From contig NZ_JABBPC010000005.1 of assembly GCF_012927485.1 (NCBI RefSeq), forward strand, positions 1 to 64,000: DNA of 64,000 nucleotides, in the 5' to 3' direction. Both the position numbers and the translations under genes were made by a program. The first letter of the stretch is position 1. Every line of letters starts with the position of its first letter. The notes beneath the pieces are model-generated. The model saw only the letters and a program-made list of their open reading frames with translations. It was not told the DNA's origin and did no database searches. Shown in pieces: positions 54,606 through 64,000 of this stretch. The DNA is from Polaromonas sp. GTDB taxonomy: Bacteria > Pseudomonadota > Gammaproteobacteria > Burkholderiales > Burkholderiaceae_C.

Positions 54606-55448
54606 ATGAAATTCCAAGGCTCAAAAAACTACGTTGCCACTCCCGACCTGATGCTGGCAGTCAATGCTGCTGCCACCCTGAAAAGGCCACTCCTCGTCAA
54701 GGGCGAACCGGGCACCGGAAAAACCATGCTGGCGGAAGAAGTGGCGCAAGCGCTGAGCCTTCCGCTGCTTCAATGGCATATCAAATCGACCACCAAGGCA
54801 CAGCAAGGTCTGTACGAATACGACGCCGTGTCGCGCCTGCGCGATTCACAACTCGGGGACGAGAAAGTTAAAGACATTCATAACTACATCGTCAAAGGCG
54901 TGCTCTGGCAGGCGTTTATGGCGGACGAGCCGGTGGCCTTGCTCATCGATGAGATCGACAAAGCAGACATCGAGTTTCCAAATGACTTGCTGCGCGAGAT
55001 TGACCGCATGGAATTCTATGTGTACGAGACGCGCGAACTGATCAAAGCCAAACATCGGCCCCTGGTGTTCATCACGTCCAACAATGAAAAGGAATTGCCC
55101 GACGCTTTTCTTCGCCGCTGTTTTTTCCACTACATCAAGTTCCCCGATACCGACACCATGAAGCAGATCGTTGGTGTGCATTTTCCCAACCTTAAAAAGG
55201 AACTACTGGCTGCGGCCATGAAAACCTTTTATGACGTGCGCAACCTGCCCGGCCTCAAAAAGAAACCCAGCACGTCAGAATTGCTCGACTGGCTCAAACT
55301 GCTGTTGGCCGAAGACATTCCGTTGGAAGCACTGCAAAGCCGGGACGAGAAAGTGGCCGTTCCGCCGCTGGTCGGCGCCTTGTTAAAAAACGAGCAGGAC
55401 GTCACGCTATTTGAAAAGCTGGTCTTCATGCAGCGCAACAACCGCTGA
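54606..55448 (+). CDS. MoxR-family AAA+ ATPase
   Basis: A 280-residue AAA+ protein with Walker A GEPGTGKT at about 38-45, Walker B LLIDEIDKAD at about 118-127, sensor 1 FITSNNEKELPDAFLRRCFF with the arginine finger, and the C-terminal lid. MoxR ATPases work with von Willebrand factor A partners to mature cofactor enzymes or respiratory complexes. The likely partner is the VWA protein at 57106, separated by an acetyltransferase gene and an opposite-strand gene. ATG at 54606. Confidence 0.93.
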   Translation: MKFQGSKNYVATPDLMLAVNAAATLKRPLLVKGEPGTGKTMLAEEVAQALSLPLLQWHIKSTTKAQQGLYEYDAVSRLRDSQLGDEKVKDIHNYIVKGVLWQAFMADEPVALLIDEIDKADIEFPNDLLREIDRMEFYVYETRELIKAKHRPLVFITSNNEKELPDAFLRRCFFHYIKFPDTDTMKQIVGVHFPNLKKELLAAAMKTFYDVRNLPGLKKKPSTSELLDWLKLLLAEDIPLEALQSRDEKVAVPPLVGALLKNEQDVTLFEKLVFMQRNNR

Positions 55449-55581
55449 TACCGCAAGGGTAGCCTGGCGAACAAATCAACAGTCATTGTGGAGAAGGGGC
55501 CGTCGGATGCGGTTGGCTTTCCGGGCGCCGCCGTGCGCACGCTGCACCGGCGGGCCGAGCCCAACAAAGCGAGGAAAACTA

Positions 55582-56187
55582 ATGAATTTTGTAGAGCCAG
55601 TCATTCTTTTTGCCCGGGGAGTGGAACTCTTACCATTGGCGCTTGAGCATGAATCCGGTCTGCGCGCCGCTGCGGCTGACGGGGAACTCTGGAAGCTTCG
55701 TGTGACCTCGGTGCCTGAGCCCCAACACACGCGGGCTTACATTGAAGCGGCACTTGCGGCCCGCGAAGACGGCACCCGTTTCGCATTCGCGGTTCGGGAT
55801 CAGGCCACCGGCACGATTCTTGGCAGCAGCGGTTACCACGATATATTGCCGGCGGTCAGGCGCCTTGAGATTGGCTGGACCTGGTATGCCGCGCGCTGCC
55901 AGCGCACGCACGTCAACACAACCTGCAAACTATTGTTGCTTACTCATGCGTTTGAAACGTTGCGTTGTAACACGGTCGGCTGGCGTACCGATCACCTTAA
56001 CTTCAACTCACAGCGAGCCATTGAACGGCTGGGGGCCAAGAAGGACGGCGTCATTCGCGGTCACGCGCTGCGTCGTGACGGCACCATACGCGACACCGTG
56101 ATGTACAGCCTGGCGGCAGGCGAATGGAAAGAGGTGAAAGCACATCTGGAGCATTTGCTTGCCGCACCCCATGCGGCTCAGATTTAA
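55582..56187 (+). CDS. GNAT acetyltransferase, RimJ/RimL type
   Basis: A 201-residue GNAT protein. It has the N-terminal layout of the RimL group, with IGWTWYAARCQRTHVNTTCK at the usual acetyl-CoA region and a conserved VGWRTDHLNFNSQRAIERLG motif, then GHALRRDGTIRDTVMYSL. Such enzymes acetylate the N-terminus of ribosomal proteins or small amines. ATG at 55582 follows GAGG with a suitable spacer; the frame extends upstream. The gene is between the MoxR and VWA genes. Confidence 0.86.
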   Translation: MNFVEPVILFARGVELLPLALEHESGLRAAAADGELWKLRVTSVPEPQHTRAYIEAALAAREDGTRFAFAVRDQATGTILGSSGYHDILPAVRRLEIGWTWYAARCQRTHVNTTCKLLLLTHAFETLRCNTVGWRTDHLNFNSQRAIERLGAKKDGVIRGHALRRDGTIRDTVMYSLAAGEWKEVKAHLEHLLAAPHAAQI

Positions 56188-56303
56188 AAAGTGAACATAA
56201 AAACCAACCATAACGACAACCGCTTCATCGCACGCCGCCCCGATCCTGCAATCGCCCGCTGCGTTTGTCTCGCGCAACTTGAAAAAAAATGTGGCAATCG
56301 CAG

Positions 56304-57026
56304 TCAACCAAGTTTCCAGTCTAAATTTTCAATCGTCCGATTCGTCGCAGCCATGGCAGGGCTGTCGAGCTTGGTATCAGCCATCAAAGTCTGAAAAATC
56401 AGTTGATCAAGCTGCTCCAGATACTCCACGGGAACCACTTCCTGCAAGTGGGACATCACTTTAGCCGCGTAGCTGGGTGTGGCCTTGCTTATGAAATACT
56501 GCATGGCGGATAACACATGCAGCATCATCTCGTCCTCGTCAACGCTGCCTTGAACGGCACTCAGGTGCTCAGCACTGTCCGGGCTGCGCACCAAATTCAA
56601 CATGTTGACGGTGTACATCTTGGTCGCCACCACGGAGCGTTTGCCCCGCGCCTTGGACACTTTAGAGGTCAGCGCGATAGGTACCGTCGGGGTATTGGCA
56701 GGCGCTTCCAGTCGCGCTGCAAGCTCAGGTCTGGACGAATCTTGCGCAACAACATCCTGGGTGGCGGCCCATTGAACCGATGACGGATCAGGCCACAATA
56801 GTGGCGGCAAAGTCGGAAATTCGAACAGCAAGCCATGAGTAATCATCCGATCGACAAGGGCTTCTGAATCTACCCCGGTGATTGCAAATAGCTCCTGGCG
56901 CGTGCGGCTGCCATTCACCCCTGTCAAAAGTTGACGCTCTGCGTCCGTGAGGCCTACGAGTCCGTTGAGCAGCAGATGACGTCCCAGTGGGGACTTGGCC
57001 AGTGATATTTTCAAATTAATTGTCAC
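56304..57026 (-). CDS. unrecognised protein with winged-helix-like N-terminus
   Basis: A 240-residue protein starting at GTG 57026. Residues 1-70 look like a winged helix (SPLGRHLLLNGLVGLTDAER, QLLTGVNGSRTRQELFAITG, DRMITHGLLFEF). The middle is Ala/Pro/Ser-rich and probably disordered (AARLEAPANTPTVPIALTS). The C-terminal half is helical (DEDEMMLHVLSAMQYFISKA, VVPVEYLEQLDQLIFQTLM). No family name is recognised. It is transcribed away from the VWA gene with 79 bp between the starts. A DNA-binding or signalling role is possible. Confidence 0.7.
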   Translation of the reverse strand: MTINLKISLAKSPLGRHLLLNGLVGLTDAERQLLTGVNGSRTRQELFAITGVDSEALVDRMITHGLLFEFPTLPPLLWPDPSSVQWAATQDVVAQDSSRPELAARLEAPANTPTVPIALTSKVSKARGKRSVVATKMYTVNMLNLVRSPDSAEHLSAVQGSVDEDEMMLHVLSAMQYFISKATPSYAAKVMSHLQEVVPVEYLEQLDQLIFQTLMADTKLDSPAMAATNRTIENLDWKLG

Positions 57027-57105
57027 TGCGGTATAAAACGCGATGAATCCATTTTTTGATAAAACTACAATGAATCCTAGTTACTTTTCATGAAGAGTCT
57101 GTGAC

Positions 57106-58335
57106 ATGCTGATTGATTTTTTCTACACATTGCGCTCTGCAAAACTGCCTGTTTCGGTCAAGGAATACCTGATGCTGCTTGAGGCGCTTGAGGCTGGCGT
57201 GGTCGGCCCCAACAGCGACAAGCTGAGCCTGCCTGGCGCAAAAATCGAAGACCATGAAGGCGCCTACAAGCTGGAAGACTTCTACTACTTGAGCCGCACC
57301 GTGCTCGTGAAAGATGAAAAGCACTATGACAAGTTCGACCGCGCCTTTGCGGCCTACTTCAAGGGTGTGGAAATGCGCACCGATTTCACTCAGGATATTC
57401 CCCTCGAATGGCTGCGAAAAAACCTTGAGCTGGAGTTGAGCGCAGAGGACAAGGCCAAGATCGAGAAAATGGGTTGGGACGAACTCATGGAAACATTGAA
57501 AAAACGCTTTGAAGAGCAGAAAGAACGCCACGAAGGCGGTAGCAAATGGATCGGGACCGGCGGCACATCGCCTTTTGGCGCCAACGGCTTCAATCCGCAG
57601 GGCATCCGCATCGGGCAGGAAAAAAGCCGCAACAGAAGTGCCGTCAAGGTCTGGGACCAGCGCGCCTATAAAGATTACGACGATACGCAGGAACTGGGCA
57701 CGCGCAACATCAAAGTGGCGCTGCGGCGGCTGCGCAAGTTTGCGCGCCAGGGCAATGAGGAAGAGCTCGACCTGGACGACACCATCCGATCCACTGCGGC
57801 GAATGCCGGCTGGCTTGACATCAAGATGGTGCCCGAGCGCCACAACAACGTGAAGGTGTTGCTGCTAATGGACGTGGGCGGCACGATGGACGACCACATC
57901 CACCGCGTAGAGGAAATGTTCTCAGCCGTTAAGGCGGAGTTTAAGCACCTCGAGTTTTATTATTTCCACAACTGTGTCTATGACTTCATGTGGAAGAATA
58001 ATCGCCGCCGCTTCAGCGAGAAGTTTTCCACCTGGGACATCATCCGCAAGTACAACAAGGATTACAAATTGATCTTTGTGGGCGATGCCACCATGAGCCC
58101 TTACGAAATATTGCAACCCGGCGGCAGCGTGGAGTACAACAACGAAGAAGCTGGCGCCGAATGGATGCAACGGCTCACCAATGCTTTCCCAAAGTTCGCC
58201 TGGATCAACCCCGAGCCGCAGGGCGTCTGGCAATATCGCCAGAGCATTAGCGTCATCCAGCAACTGACTAACCAGCGAATGTATCCGCTGACCATCCGGG
58301 GGCTTGAAGAGGCAATGCGGCTGCTTTCCAAGTAG
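57106..58335 (+). CDS. VWA domain protein, CoxE-like partner of MoxR
   Basis: A 409-residue cytoplasmic protein. The VWA domain carries the family's MIDAS variant DVGGTMDD (D-x-G-G-T) after VKVLLLM at about 247-262. A charged N-terminal region (VSVKEYLMLLEALEAG, YYLSRTVLVKDEKHYDKFDR) precedes a basic Gly-rich linker (GGSKWIGTGGTSPFGANGFN). CoxE-type proteins act with MoxR/CoxD ATPases in cofactor insertion. The MoxR gene lies about 1.7 kb upstream on the same strand. The target enzyme is not deducible. Confidence 0.88.
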   Translation: MLIDFFYTLRSAKLPVSVKEYLMLLEALEAGVVGPNSDKLSLPGAKIEDHEGAYKLEDFYYLSRTVLVKDEKHYDKFDRAFAAYFKGVEMRTDFTQDIPLEWLRKNLELELSAEDKAKIEKMGWDELMETLKKRFEEQKERHEGGSKWIGTGGTSPFGANGFNPQGIRIGQEKSRNRSAVKVWDQRAYKDYDDTQELGTRNIKVALRRLRKFARQGNEEELDLDDTIRSTAANAGWLDIKMVPERHNNVKVLLLMDVGGTMDDHIHRVEEMFSAVKAEFKHLEFYYFHNCVYDFMWKNNRRRFSEKFSTWDIIRKYNKDYKLIFVGDATMSPYEILQPGGSVEYNNEEAGAEWMQRLTNAFPKFAWINPEPQGVWQYRQSISVIQQLTNQRMYPLTIRGLEEAMRLLSK

Positions 58336-58356
58336 TGTTCAAGTAAACTGGAAACT

Positions 58357-60345
58357 GTGCCCCAGCCCAGTACACACCGTGCGCGGACGGCCACGAAGGC
58401 AGGACTGACCGCCGGTCGTCATGTTCTTGCTCTCGCCCTCCTCGCGATTTTCTCTGTGCCTGCGGCCAGAGCGCAAAGCAGCACGCCTGCACGGACTGCC
58501 ACCCCTACTACCGACGTTAAGCAAACAGCGACAGCGCCCACACCACCGCCCCAAAAAGTGGAGATTCCTCCCACGCCGCAAGGCGCTGTAGGACCCACCG
58601 GGGCCGAGCCCGAAGTGACGGCCTTCGACATCGTCGTCCGCGCCCCACCGGGGGTGCGTGAATTGCTGGAAAAGCACATCGAATTGCAACGCTATCGCGC
58701 CGTGACCGATCTTGACGACGCTGAACTGGCGCGCCTGATCGTGCTTGCCGAGCGCAATGTCCGCAACCTTGTGGGCACGCTGGGGTACTTCAGCCCCAGC
58801 ATTTTCATCACGCGGGAAGACGCCAAGACTGGAAATGGAACGCTTCAGCGCCCGACTATCGTCGTCGCCGTGGATCCGGGTGATGCCACATTGATAGGCC
58901 CCGTTGCCATCAATTTTGCGGGTGACCTCGCGGAATCACCAGATTCCGATGCGGTAGCCCAGCGCATGCAAATCCGACGCGACTGGCGCCTTCCCAGCGG
59001 CCAGCGCTTCACTCAAGAGGCGTGGGATGGCGCCAAAACACAGGCTCTGCGGGAACTCGTCGCGCGCCGCTATCCCGCCGGCAAGCTGGCCGCGAGCGTG
59101 GCGGACGTTGACGCGCCCGCTCAAACCGCCGCTTTGACGGTGCAACTGGATTCGGGACCGCTCTACCGCTTGGGAAGCCTGAAAGTCACCGGCGTGGAGC
59201 GCTACGACCCGGTGCTGGTACCGCGACTGGCCCGGCTGAATTCGGGTGCGGTGTACGACCAGAACCAGCTGGTGGAGGCCCAGCAGCGGCTCGCATCCAG
59301 TGGCTACTTTGATTCAGCCTACATTTTTATCGACCCCGAAAGCGATCCGCTGGCCGCGCCGGTGCAGGTGCAGGTGCGGGAAGCCAAACTGCAAAAAATC
59401 ATTTTCGGTGTCGGTGCAACCACCGACAGCGGACCGCGTGTATCGGTCGAACACACGCACCACCGCGTGCCGGGTATCGGCTGGGCGGCAGTGACCAAGT
59501 TACAGCTTGAAAAAAAATCGCCATTCGCCCAAACCGAGTGGACTTCCATCCCGGACGAAGCGAGCTGGCGCTGGGTCGCGTTAGGCCGCACGGAACGTCT
59601 CGATGACAACGAACTGATCACCCGAGCCCAACGACTACGCTTTGGCCGAACACAGGCGAGCGACCGGATCGACCGCAATATGTACCTTGAATATGACCGC
59701 GCGCAGGTACAGGGGGCGGGACTCCTGGGTAATTCCGCCGCGCAAACGGGTGACGGATCGGCGCTTACCGCCAACTACGTCTGGACCGGACGCTATTTCG
59801 ACAGCCTGCCATTCCCTGCCAAAGGATACGGACTCGCATTCGAACTCGGCGCGGGTACCACGCTGGGAGAGGATCGCCAGCCTTTCACGCGCACGGTCGG
59901 CCGCTGGCTGGGCATCAAAACGCTGGAACAGGGGCGGATTGCCCTGCGCGCAGAAGCGGGTGCCGTGCTGGCAAAAGATACGGCGCGTATCCCAGGTACC
60001 CAGCTGTTTCGTACCGGCGGCGACAGCACGGTACGCGGCTACGGCTACCGCGACATCGGCATCCAACTTCCCAATGGCGTCACGGGACCGGGCCGTTACC
60101 TGGCTGTCGGCAGCGTTGAATGGCAGCGGCCCATACTGCGCGACGGCCGGCCGAGCGAATGGGAAAACACCTTGTTCCTCGACGCCGGCGCGGTGGCCGA
60201 CAAGCCGCAGAATATGCGGCCTTCGGTCGGCGTAGGGACGGGTGTTCGCTGGAAAAGTCCAATTGGTCCGTTGCAGATTGACCTGGCGTACGGGGTCAAG
60301 GTCAGACACGTGCGCCTGCATGTGAGCGTAGGATTTGTTTTCTAA
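58357..60345 (+). CDS. tamA: TamA-type outer membrane translocation/assembly protein (BamA family)
   Basis: A 662-residue Omp85 protein. A signal peptide (HVLALALLAIFSVPAARAQ) and a Pro/Thr linker precede three POTRA domains (about 85-335, for example YRLGSLKVTGVERYDPVLVP) and a 16-strand beta barrel ending in VSVGFVF, with terminal phenylalanine typical of outer membrane proteins. The RGYGYRDIG motif (VRGY) is present. TamA with TamB moves some autotransporters and lipids to the outer membrane. GTG start at 58357. Its TAA overlaps the tamB ATG. Confidence 0.93.
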   Translation: MPQPSTHRARTATKAGLTAGRHVLALALLAIFSVPAARAQSSTPARTATPTTDVKQTATAPTPPPQKVEIPPTPQGAVGPTGAEPEVTAFDIVVRAPPGVRELLEKHIELQRYRAVTDLDDAELARLIVLAERNVRNLVGTLGYFSPSIFITREDAKTGNGTLQRPTIVVAVDPGDATLIGPVAINFAGDLAESPDSDAVAQRMQIRRDWRLPSGQRFTQEAWDGAKTQALRELVARRYPAGKLAASVADVDAPAQTAALTVQLDSGPLYRLGSLKVTGVERYDPVLVPRLARLNSGAVYDQNQLVEAQQRLASSGYFDSAYIFIDPESDPLAAPVQVQVREAKLQKIIFGVGATTDSGPRVSVEHTHHRVPGIGWAAVTKLQLEKKSPFAQTEWTSIPDEASWRWVALGRTERLDDNELITRAQRLRFGRTQASDRIDRNMYLEYDRAQVQGAGLLGNSAAQTGDGSALTANYVWTGRYFDSLPFPAKGYGLAFELGAGTTLGEDRQPFTRTVGRWLGIKTLEQGRIALRAEAGAVLAKDTARIPGTQLFRTGGDSTVRGYGYRDIGIQLPNGVTGPGRYLAVGSVEWQRPILRDGRPSEWENTLFLDAGAVADKPQNMRPSVGVGTGVRWKSPIGPLQIDLAYGVKVRHVRLHVSVGFVF

Positions 60346-63300
60346 TGGCGGCGTACAACAGCTTCGAAATTGAGCCTGCGGCCGAGCCTGTCAAGCCAAA
60401 GTGGCGATGGCTGGAAGCCGCTGGGCTGGCCGTGGGCAGGGTGGTCACCTTGGCTTTGCTGGCGCTAGGCGCGCTGTGGTGGTGGGCCGGCACAGAGGGA
60501 TCGCTGGCAACCGCCATTCGATGGATAGGACCCTCACTGCCACTGACGGCCGAGCGCGTCACTGGTTCACTTCGGTCAGCCGGGCACATTGACAGACTGA
60601 TGTGGCAGCAGGACAGCTTGAAAGTAGACGCTCGCGATGTCAATCTGGCCTGGCAGCCTTGGTCTTTGCTTCACGGCACGCTCAAGCTCGACCGGTTGAC
60701 CGCTGCCAGTTTGGAGGTCGACGACCAGCGCACGACCAAAGCGCTGCCCGCCAACCCACCGACCTCACTGCGCTTGCCGCTCCCGGTTGCCGTCGATACG
60801 TTTTCCGTAGGACAGTTGCTCCTGACCGGGCCTACCGCCTTTGCAGCGTCGGACATTTCAGGACGCTATCAATTCAACGGACTCGCCCATCAGCTCGATC
60901 TCCTCAGCGCACAAGTCGCCAGCGGTCATTACAGCGGGCGGGCGGTCTTGTCCTCGGGCAGCCCGCTCATGCTGGATGCAAATTTGTCGGGCACCCTGAC
61001 CGCAGCGCTAACGACTGGCAAACCGCCCTTGCCGCTCGCATTGAAGGCCACGGCAAGCGGTCCGCTCACAGAGTTGCTGGTGAGTGCCGATCTCCAAATG
61101 AATGCAAAACCCGCAGCCGGCCGCGCACCACCGCAGGCCAGCGCGACTGCCCGCGTCCAACCCTGGGCCACGCAGCCGCTGCCTCAGGCCGACGCGCACT
61201 TTCGTGATCTGGACATCGCCGCCTTGTGGCCCGGCGCGCCGCAAACCCAACTTACCGGTAGCGCCGAAGTACGCCCACTCGGCCGAACCGAAGCAAGTAC
61301 CAGCCCTGCCTGGGCACTGCAGTTGCAGGTGGTCAATCAGCTGGCAGGGCCCTGGGACCGGCAGCGGCTGCCCCTGGAGCGCCTGGAAGCCCAGGGAGAG
61401 TGGCGAGAAGGCGTCAGCATGCTCCGCGCGCTCAAGGCACGGTTGGGCGGCGGCGAGTTGCTGGCCAGCGGCGAATGGACTGGCGCCCCGCCCATCAAGC
61501 CGCCGACACCCGCCACAGCCAAGCCGTCGCAAGCCTGGAAACTTCAGGCCACGTTGCAGCATGTCAACCCGGCCTTGCTACTTACACAGCTCGCGCCGCT
61601 GCCGCTCGACGGCCAGGCGACTATGGACGGCACGGACGGGGCAACTCGTTTTAAAGCCAACCTGCAGGCGACGGGCAGCGCCACCAAAAGACCGTCAGAC
61701 TCCAAAACGACTCTCACCCAGAACCGCCCTGGAGGCCAGCTGCGCTTGCGCAACGCCAGTGCCACCGGAAGCTGGAGCCCGCAAGCGTCGGGAGGCACTC
61801 TGGTTTTGTCAGCGCTGCGGATACGAACCGATGACGCCGAAGTGAGTGGACAGCTAGAGGTCCAGCCCGCTGCCCGGGGCGGCAAAGGCAAGCTCACGCT
61901 GACGGCCCCCGGGCTGGACGCGAAGCTGCAAGGGGAGTTGCGGCGAACCAGCGGTCACGGCGAACTCAACCTGCGCGGCCAAGACGCAACGCAGGCATTG
62001 CGCTGGCTGCAGAAAATGCCCGGAATGCCCGCTGCGATTCAAAGCGCGGTAGCCAGCGGGAGCGCCGAACTTCAGGCCAGCTGGCAAGGCGGATGGCTCG
62101 ATCCAGACCTGCAGGCGCGTTTGGAGCTGCCGTCACTCGATTGGCAAACCGCGGGACTCACGGCGACCAAAGGTGCAAATACGCCCACAACCGCCACCGC
62201 CGGGGTGCTAAAAATACGCGCCCTGAAAGCCACCCTCTCGGGGCGTCTAAGCAAGGCACAGCTCAGCACACAAGGCCGCTTGGAAGTGGCTCAGCGTAGC
62301 TACACCCTGCTACTGGCAGCCGAAGGCGGGCACATTCAGCGCGCCACCGCAGCGAGCGCGGCACCGGGTGAATCGACTTGGCAAGGCCTTCTCCGGCAGC
62401 TTAGTCTGACCCTTGAAGACCCCGCTTTGGGAACCGGGGCATGGCGTCTGACTACGCGCGCGCCGGTGCCGCTCAAGTGGATGCCCACACGCGCAGGGGG
62501 TTCTTTTGAAAGCGGTGGCGGAGAAGCCCTGTTGAGCGCACCGCCTTCAGCCTCAACCAACGCTCCCCTTTCGAACGCCCCAAGTAACCCACCTTCCCAA
62601 GCCACGCTGACCTGGCAACCCCTACGCTGGCGGCCCGGTGAACTCATCACTTCCGGAACATTTACAGGCTTGCCGATGGCGTGGATAGAGTTAGTCGGTG
62701 GTCCGCAGATGGCCGGTGCCGGTCTGGCGGGCAACCTGATCTTTGAAGGCGCATGGGATGCCAGATTCGGCGACACCTTGGCGCTGAAGGCAAGTCTGAC
62801 GCGCAGCAGTGGCGACATCACACTTCAGACCAACACCGTGCAGGGTACTTCTACGCGCGTGGTGGCAGGTGTCAGGCAGGCGAGCGTCTCGCTGGTCAAC
62901 CAGGGCGACGCCCTGACGCTGGCTCTGCGCTGGGACAGCGAACGCGCAGGCACAGCGGACGCGCGGCTATCGACTCGTCTGATGCGCGCACCCACAGGCG
63001 CCGGCGTGGGCGGCTGGATATGGCCGGCTGATGCACCGTTGAATGGCCAGCTCCGCGCGCAACTGCCGCGCATTGGCGTCTGGTCCGTACTGGCGCCACC
63101 GGGCTGGCGGCTGCGTGGCTCGCTCGGCGCAGATGTCACAATTAGCGGCACGCGTGGATCCCCGCAACTGAGCGGCGACCTGCAGGCCAACGACATGGCG
63201 TTGCGCTCGGTAGTGGATGGCATCGAATTTGGCAACGGCCGCCTGCGCGCCCGGCTGGACGGTCAACGTATGCAAATCAACGAGTTCTCCTTGCAGGGTG

Positions 63301-64000
63301 CTGGCCAACAAGGCACTGGCGGCTTGCTGACGGCGCAAGGCGAAGCCGGTTGGATCGGAGGTCGCCCGCAAGTGAAGCTCAACGCCAAACTTGATCGCCT
63401 CCGCGCCAGCCTCCGCACAGACCGAAAAATCACCCTGTCGGGCGAGATGCAAGCCAGTCTGAATGGCGATCAGACCTCACTCATTGGCAAGCTGGTCGTC
63501 GATCAGGCCCGCATCATCCTGCCCGACGAAGGCACGCCAAAGTTAGGCGACGATGTTGTAGTGCGCACCAAGAGCGGCGCTGGCGTGGGTCAGAAGGCAC
63601 CAGCGGAAGCCAGCGCACCGGCTCCGGGTAACGAAAACCGCCCTGTCAACCTGGCGGTTCAACTCGACTTGGGGCCTGACTTCCGGATTCAGGGAAAGGG
63701 CCTGGACACGCGGGTTCGCGGCATCCTGGCACTTAATGGCGAGTCCCTCCGCAACCCCAGGTTGACCGGAACAATCACTACGGCGGGGGGCCAATACCGC
63801 GCTTACGGGCAGCGCCTGGATGTTGAGCAAGGCGTGCTGCGGTTCACCGGGCCTCTCGATAACCCGGCGCTGGACATTCTGGCCATCCGCCCCAACCTCA
63901 CACAGCGCGTCGGCGTGCAAATCACCGGCACCGCCTTGCTTCCGCGCGTTCGCCTTTATGCCGAACCCGAATTACCCGATGCAGAAAAACTGTCATGGCT
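60345..64000 (+). CDS. tamB: TamB-type translocation and assembly module protein, truncated by the window
   Basis: The frame starts with ATG at 60345, overlapping the tamA stop (TAATG), and stays open to the window end (more than 1,218 codons). An N-terminal helix (VVTLALLALGALWWWAGTEG) anchors a periplasmic protein with repeated beta-strand segments that build the lipid-conducting groove. Near the edge the C-terminal DUF490 signature is visible (GVQITGTALLPRVRLYAEPE, LPDAEKLSW). The last 50-100 residues are likely outside the window. It works with TamA across the periplasm. Confidence 0.93.
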   Translation, partial: MAAYNSFEIEPAAEPVKPKWRWLEAAGLAVGRVVTLALLALGALWWWAGTEGSLATAIRWIGPSLPLTAERVTGSLRSAGHIDRLMWQQDSLKVDARDVNLAWQPWSLLHGTLKLDRLTAASLEVDDQRTTKALPANPPTSLRLPLPVAVDTFSVGQLLLTGPTAFAASDISGRYQFNGLAHQLDLLSAQVASGHYSGRAVLSSGSPLMLDANLSGTLTAALTTGKPPLPLALKATASGPLTELLVSADLQMNAKPAAGRAPPQASATARVQPWATQPLPQADAHFRDLDIAALWPGAPQTQLTGSAEVRPLGRTEASTSPAWALQLQVVNQLAGPWDRQRLPLERLEAQGEWREGVSMLRALKARLGGGELLASGEWTGAPPIKPPTPATAKPSQAWKLQATLQHVNPALLLTQLAPLPLDGQATMDGTDGATRFKANLQATGSATKRPSDSKTTLTQNRPGGQLRLRNASATGSWSPQASGGTLVLSALRIRTDDAEVSGQLEVQPAARGGKGKLTLTAPGLDAKLQGELRRTSGHGELNLRGQDATQALRWLQKMPGMPAAIQSAVASGSAELQASWQGGWLDPDLQARLELPSLDWQTAGLTATKGANTPTTATAGVLKIRALKATLSGRLSKAQLSTQGRLEVAQRSYTLLLAAEGGHIQRATAASAAPGESTWQGLLRQLSLTLEDPALGTGAWRLTTRAPVPLKWMPTRAGGSFESGGGEALLSAPPSASTNAPLSNAPSNPPSQATLTWQPLRWRPGELITSGTFTGLPMAWIELVGGPQMAGAGLAGNLIFEGAWDARFGDTLALKASLTRSSGDITLQTNTVQGTSTRVVAGVRQASVSLVNQGDALTLALRWDSERAGTADARLSTRLMRAPTGAGVGGWIWPADAPLNGQLRAQLPRIGVWSVLAPPGWRLRGSLGADVTISGTRGSPQLSGDLQANDMALRSVVDGIEFGNGRLRARLDGQRMQINEFSLQGAGQQGTGGLLTAQGEAGWIGGRPQVKLNAKLDRLRASLRTDRKITLSGEMQASLNGDQTSLIGKLVVDQARIILPDEGTPKLGDDVVVRTKSGAGVGQKAPAEASAPAPGNENRPVNLAVQLDLGPDFRIQGKGLDTRVRGILALNGESLRNPRLTGTITTAGGQYRAYGQRLDVEQGVLRFTGPLDNPALDILAIRPNLTQRVGVQITGTALLPRVRLYAEPELPDAEKLSW

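Overview
The window reads as chromosomal DNA of a betaproteobacterium of the order Burkholderiales, most likely family Comamonadaceae (Rhodoferax/Polaromonas-like). This is inferred from protein sequence and gene order: hrcA beside nadK-recN-rapZ, mutY/mutM flanking a dynamin-like GTPase, lolB-ispE-tRNA-Gln-prs-rplY-pth, and a cox cluster with DUF2970, a 36-residue assembly protein and a twin-transmembrane protein. No database search was possible, so the genus is a guess.

Layout. 1-3.4 kb is a worn accessory zone: a cut tRNA-Arg, a dead MBL-fold hydrolase gene, a small unknown gene, infA, a decayed IS1634-type transposase and tRNA-Ser. 3.4-7.3 kb holds an acyl-CoA ligase/crotonase pair facing a PaaX-type regulator, a small membrane-protein gene broken by one stop codon, and a CAU-anticodon tRNA. 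7.3-29.4 kb is housekeeping: hrcA, nadK, recN, rapZ, mutY, GTPase, mutM, a TPR protein, lolB, ispE, tRNA-Gln, prs, rplY, pth, ferredoxin, coaD, rsmD, two M16 peptidases, ftsY and rpoH. 29.5-39.2 kb is a nearly complete aa3-type cytochrome c oxidase cluster with copper delivery (SCO1, CtaG), haem O/A synthesis (CtaB, CtaA) and SURF1. 39.3-43.5 kb has DUF2244, a BioC-like protein, comF, trmL, a MaoC dehydratase and an orphan ParA. 43.85-46.34 kb is a full group II intron with its reverse transcriptase. 46.5-64 kb carries kefB/C, a TauE/SafE exporter, the pcaFJI operon with its regulator, small DUF proteins, cytochrome c4, a MoxR ATPase and its VWA partner, and tamA-tamB (tamB runs off the end).

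How the genes connect. HrcA is encoded at 7.3-8.3 kb, and a perfect CIRCE operator, its binding site, lies in front of rpoH at 28.4 kb, so the HrcA repressor and sigma-32 circuits appear wired together. The pca genes complete the beta-ketoadipate pathway to succinyl-CoA and acetyl-CoA. The oxidase cluster combines structural subunits with haem and copper assembly factors. MoxR and the VWA protein form a probable chaperone pair.

Most unusual pattern. A 17-bp imperfect palindrome (consensus GCTAYTAAAAAYATAGC) recurs at least eleven times across the window, in intergenic DNA and inside seven unrelated genes. Where it lies inside a gene it is always in the same codon phase, giving Ala-x-x-x-(Ile/Val)-Ala peptides. 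CoaD and an M16 peptidase both contain ATKNIA because they carry the identical 17-mer.
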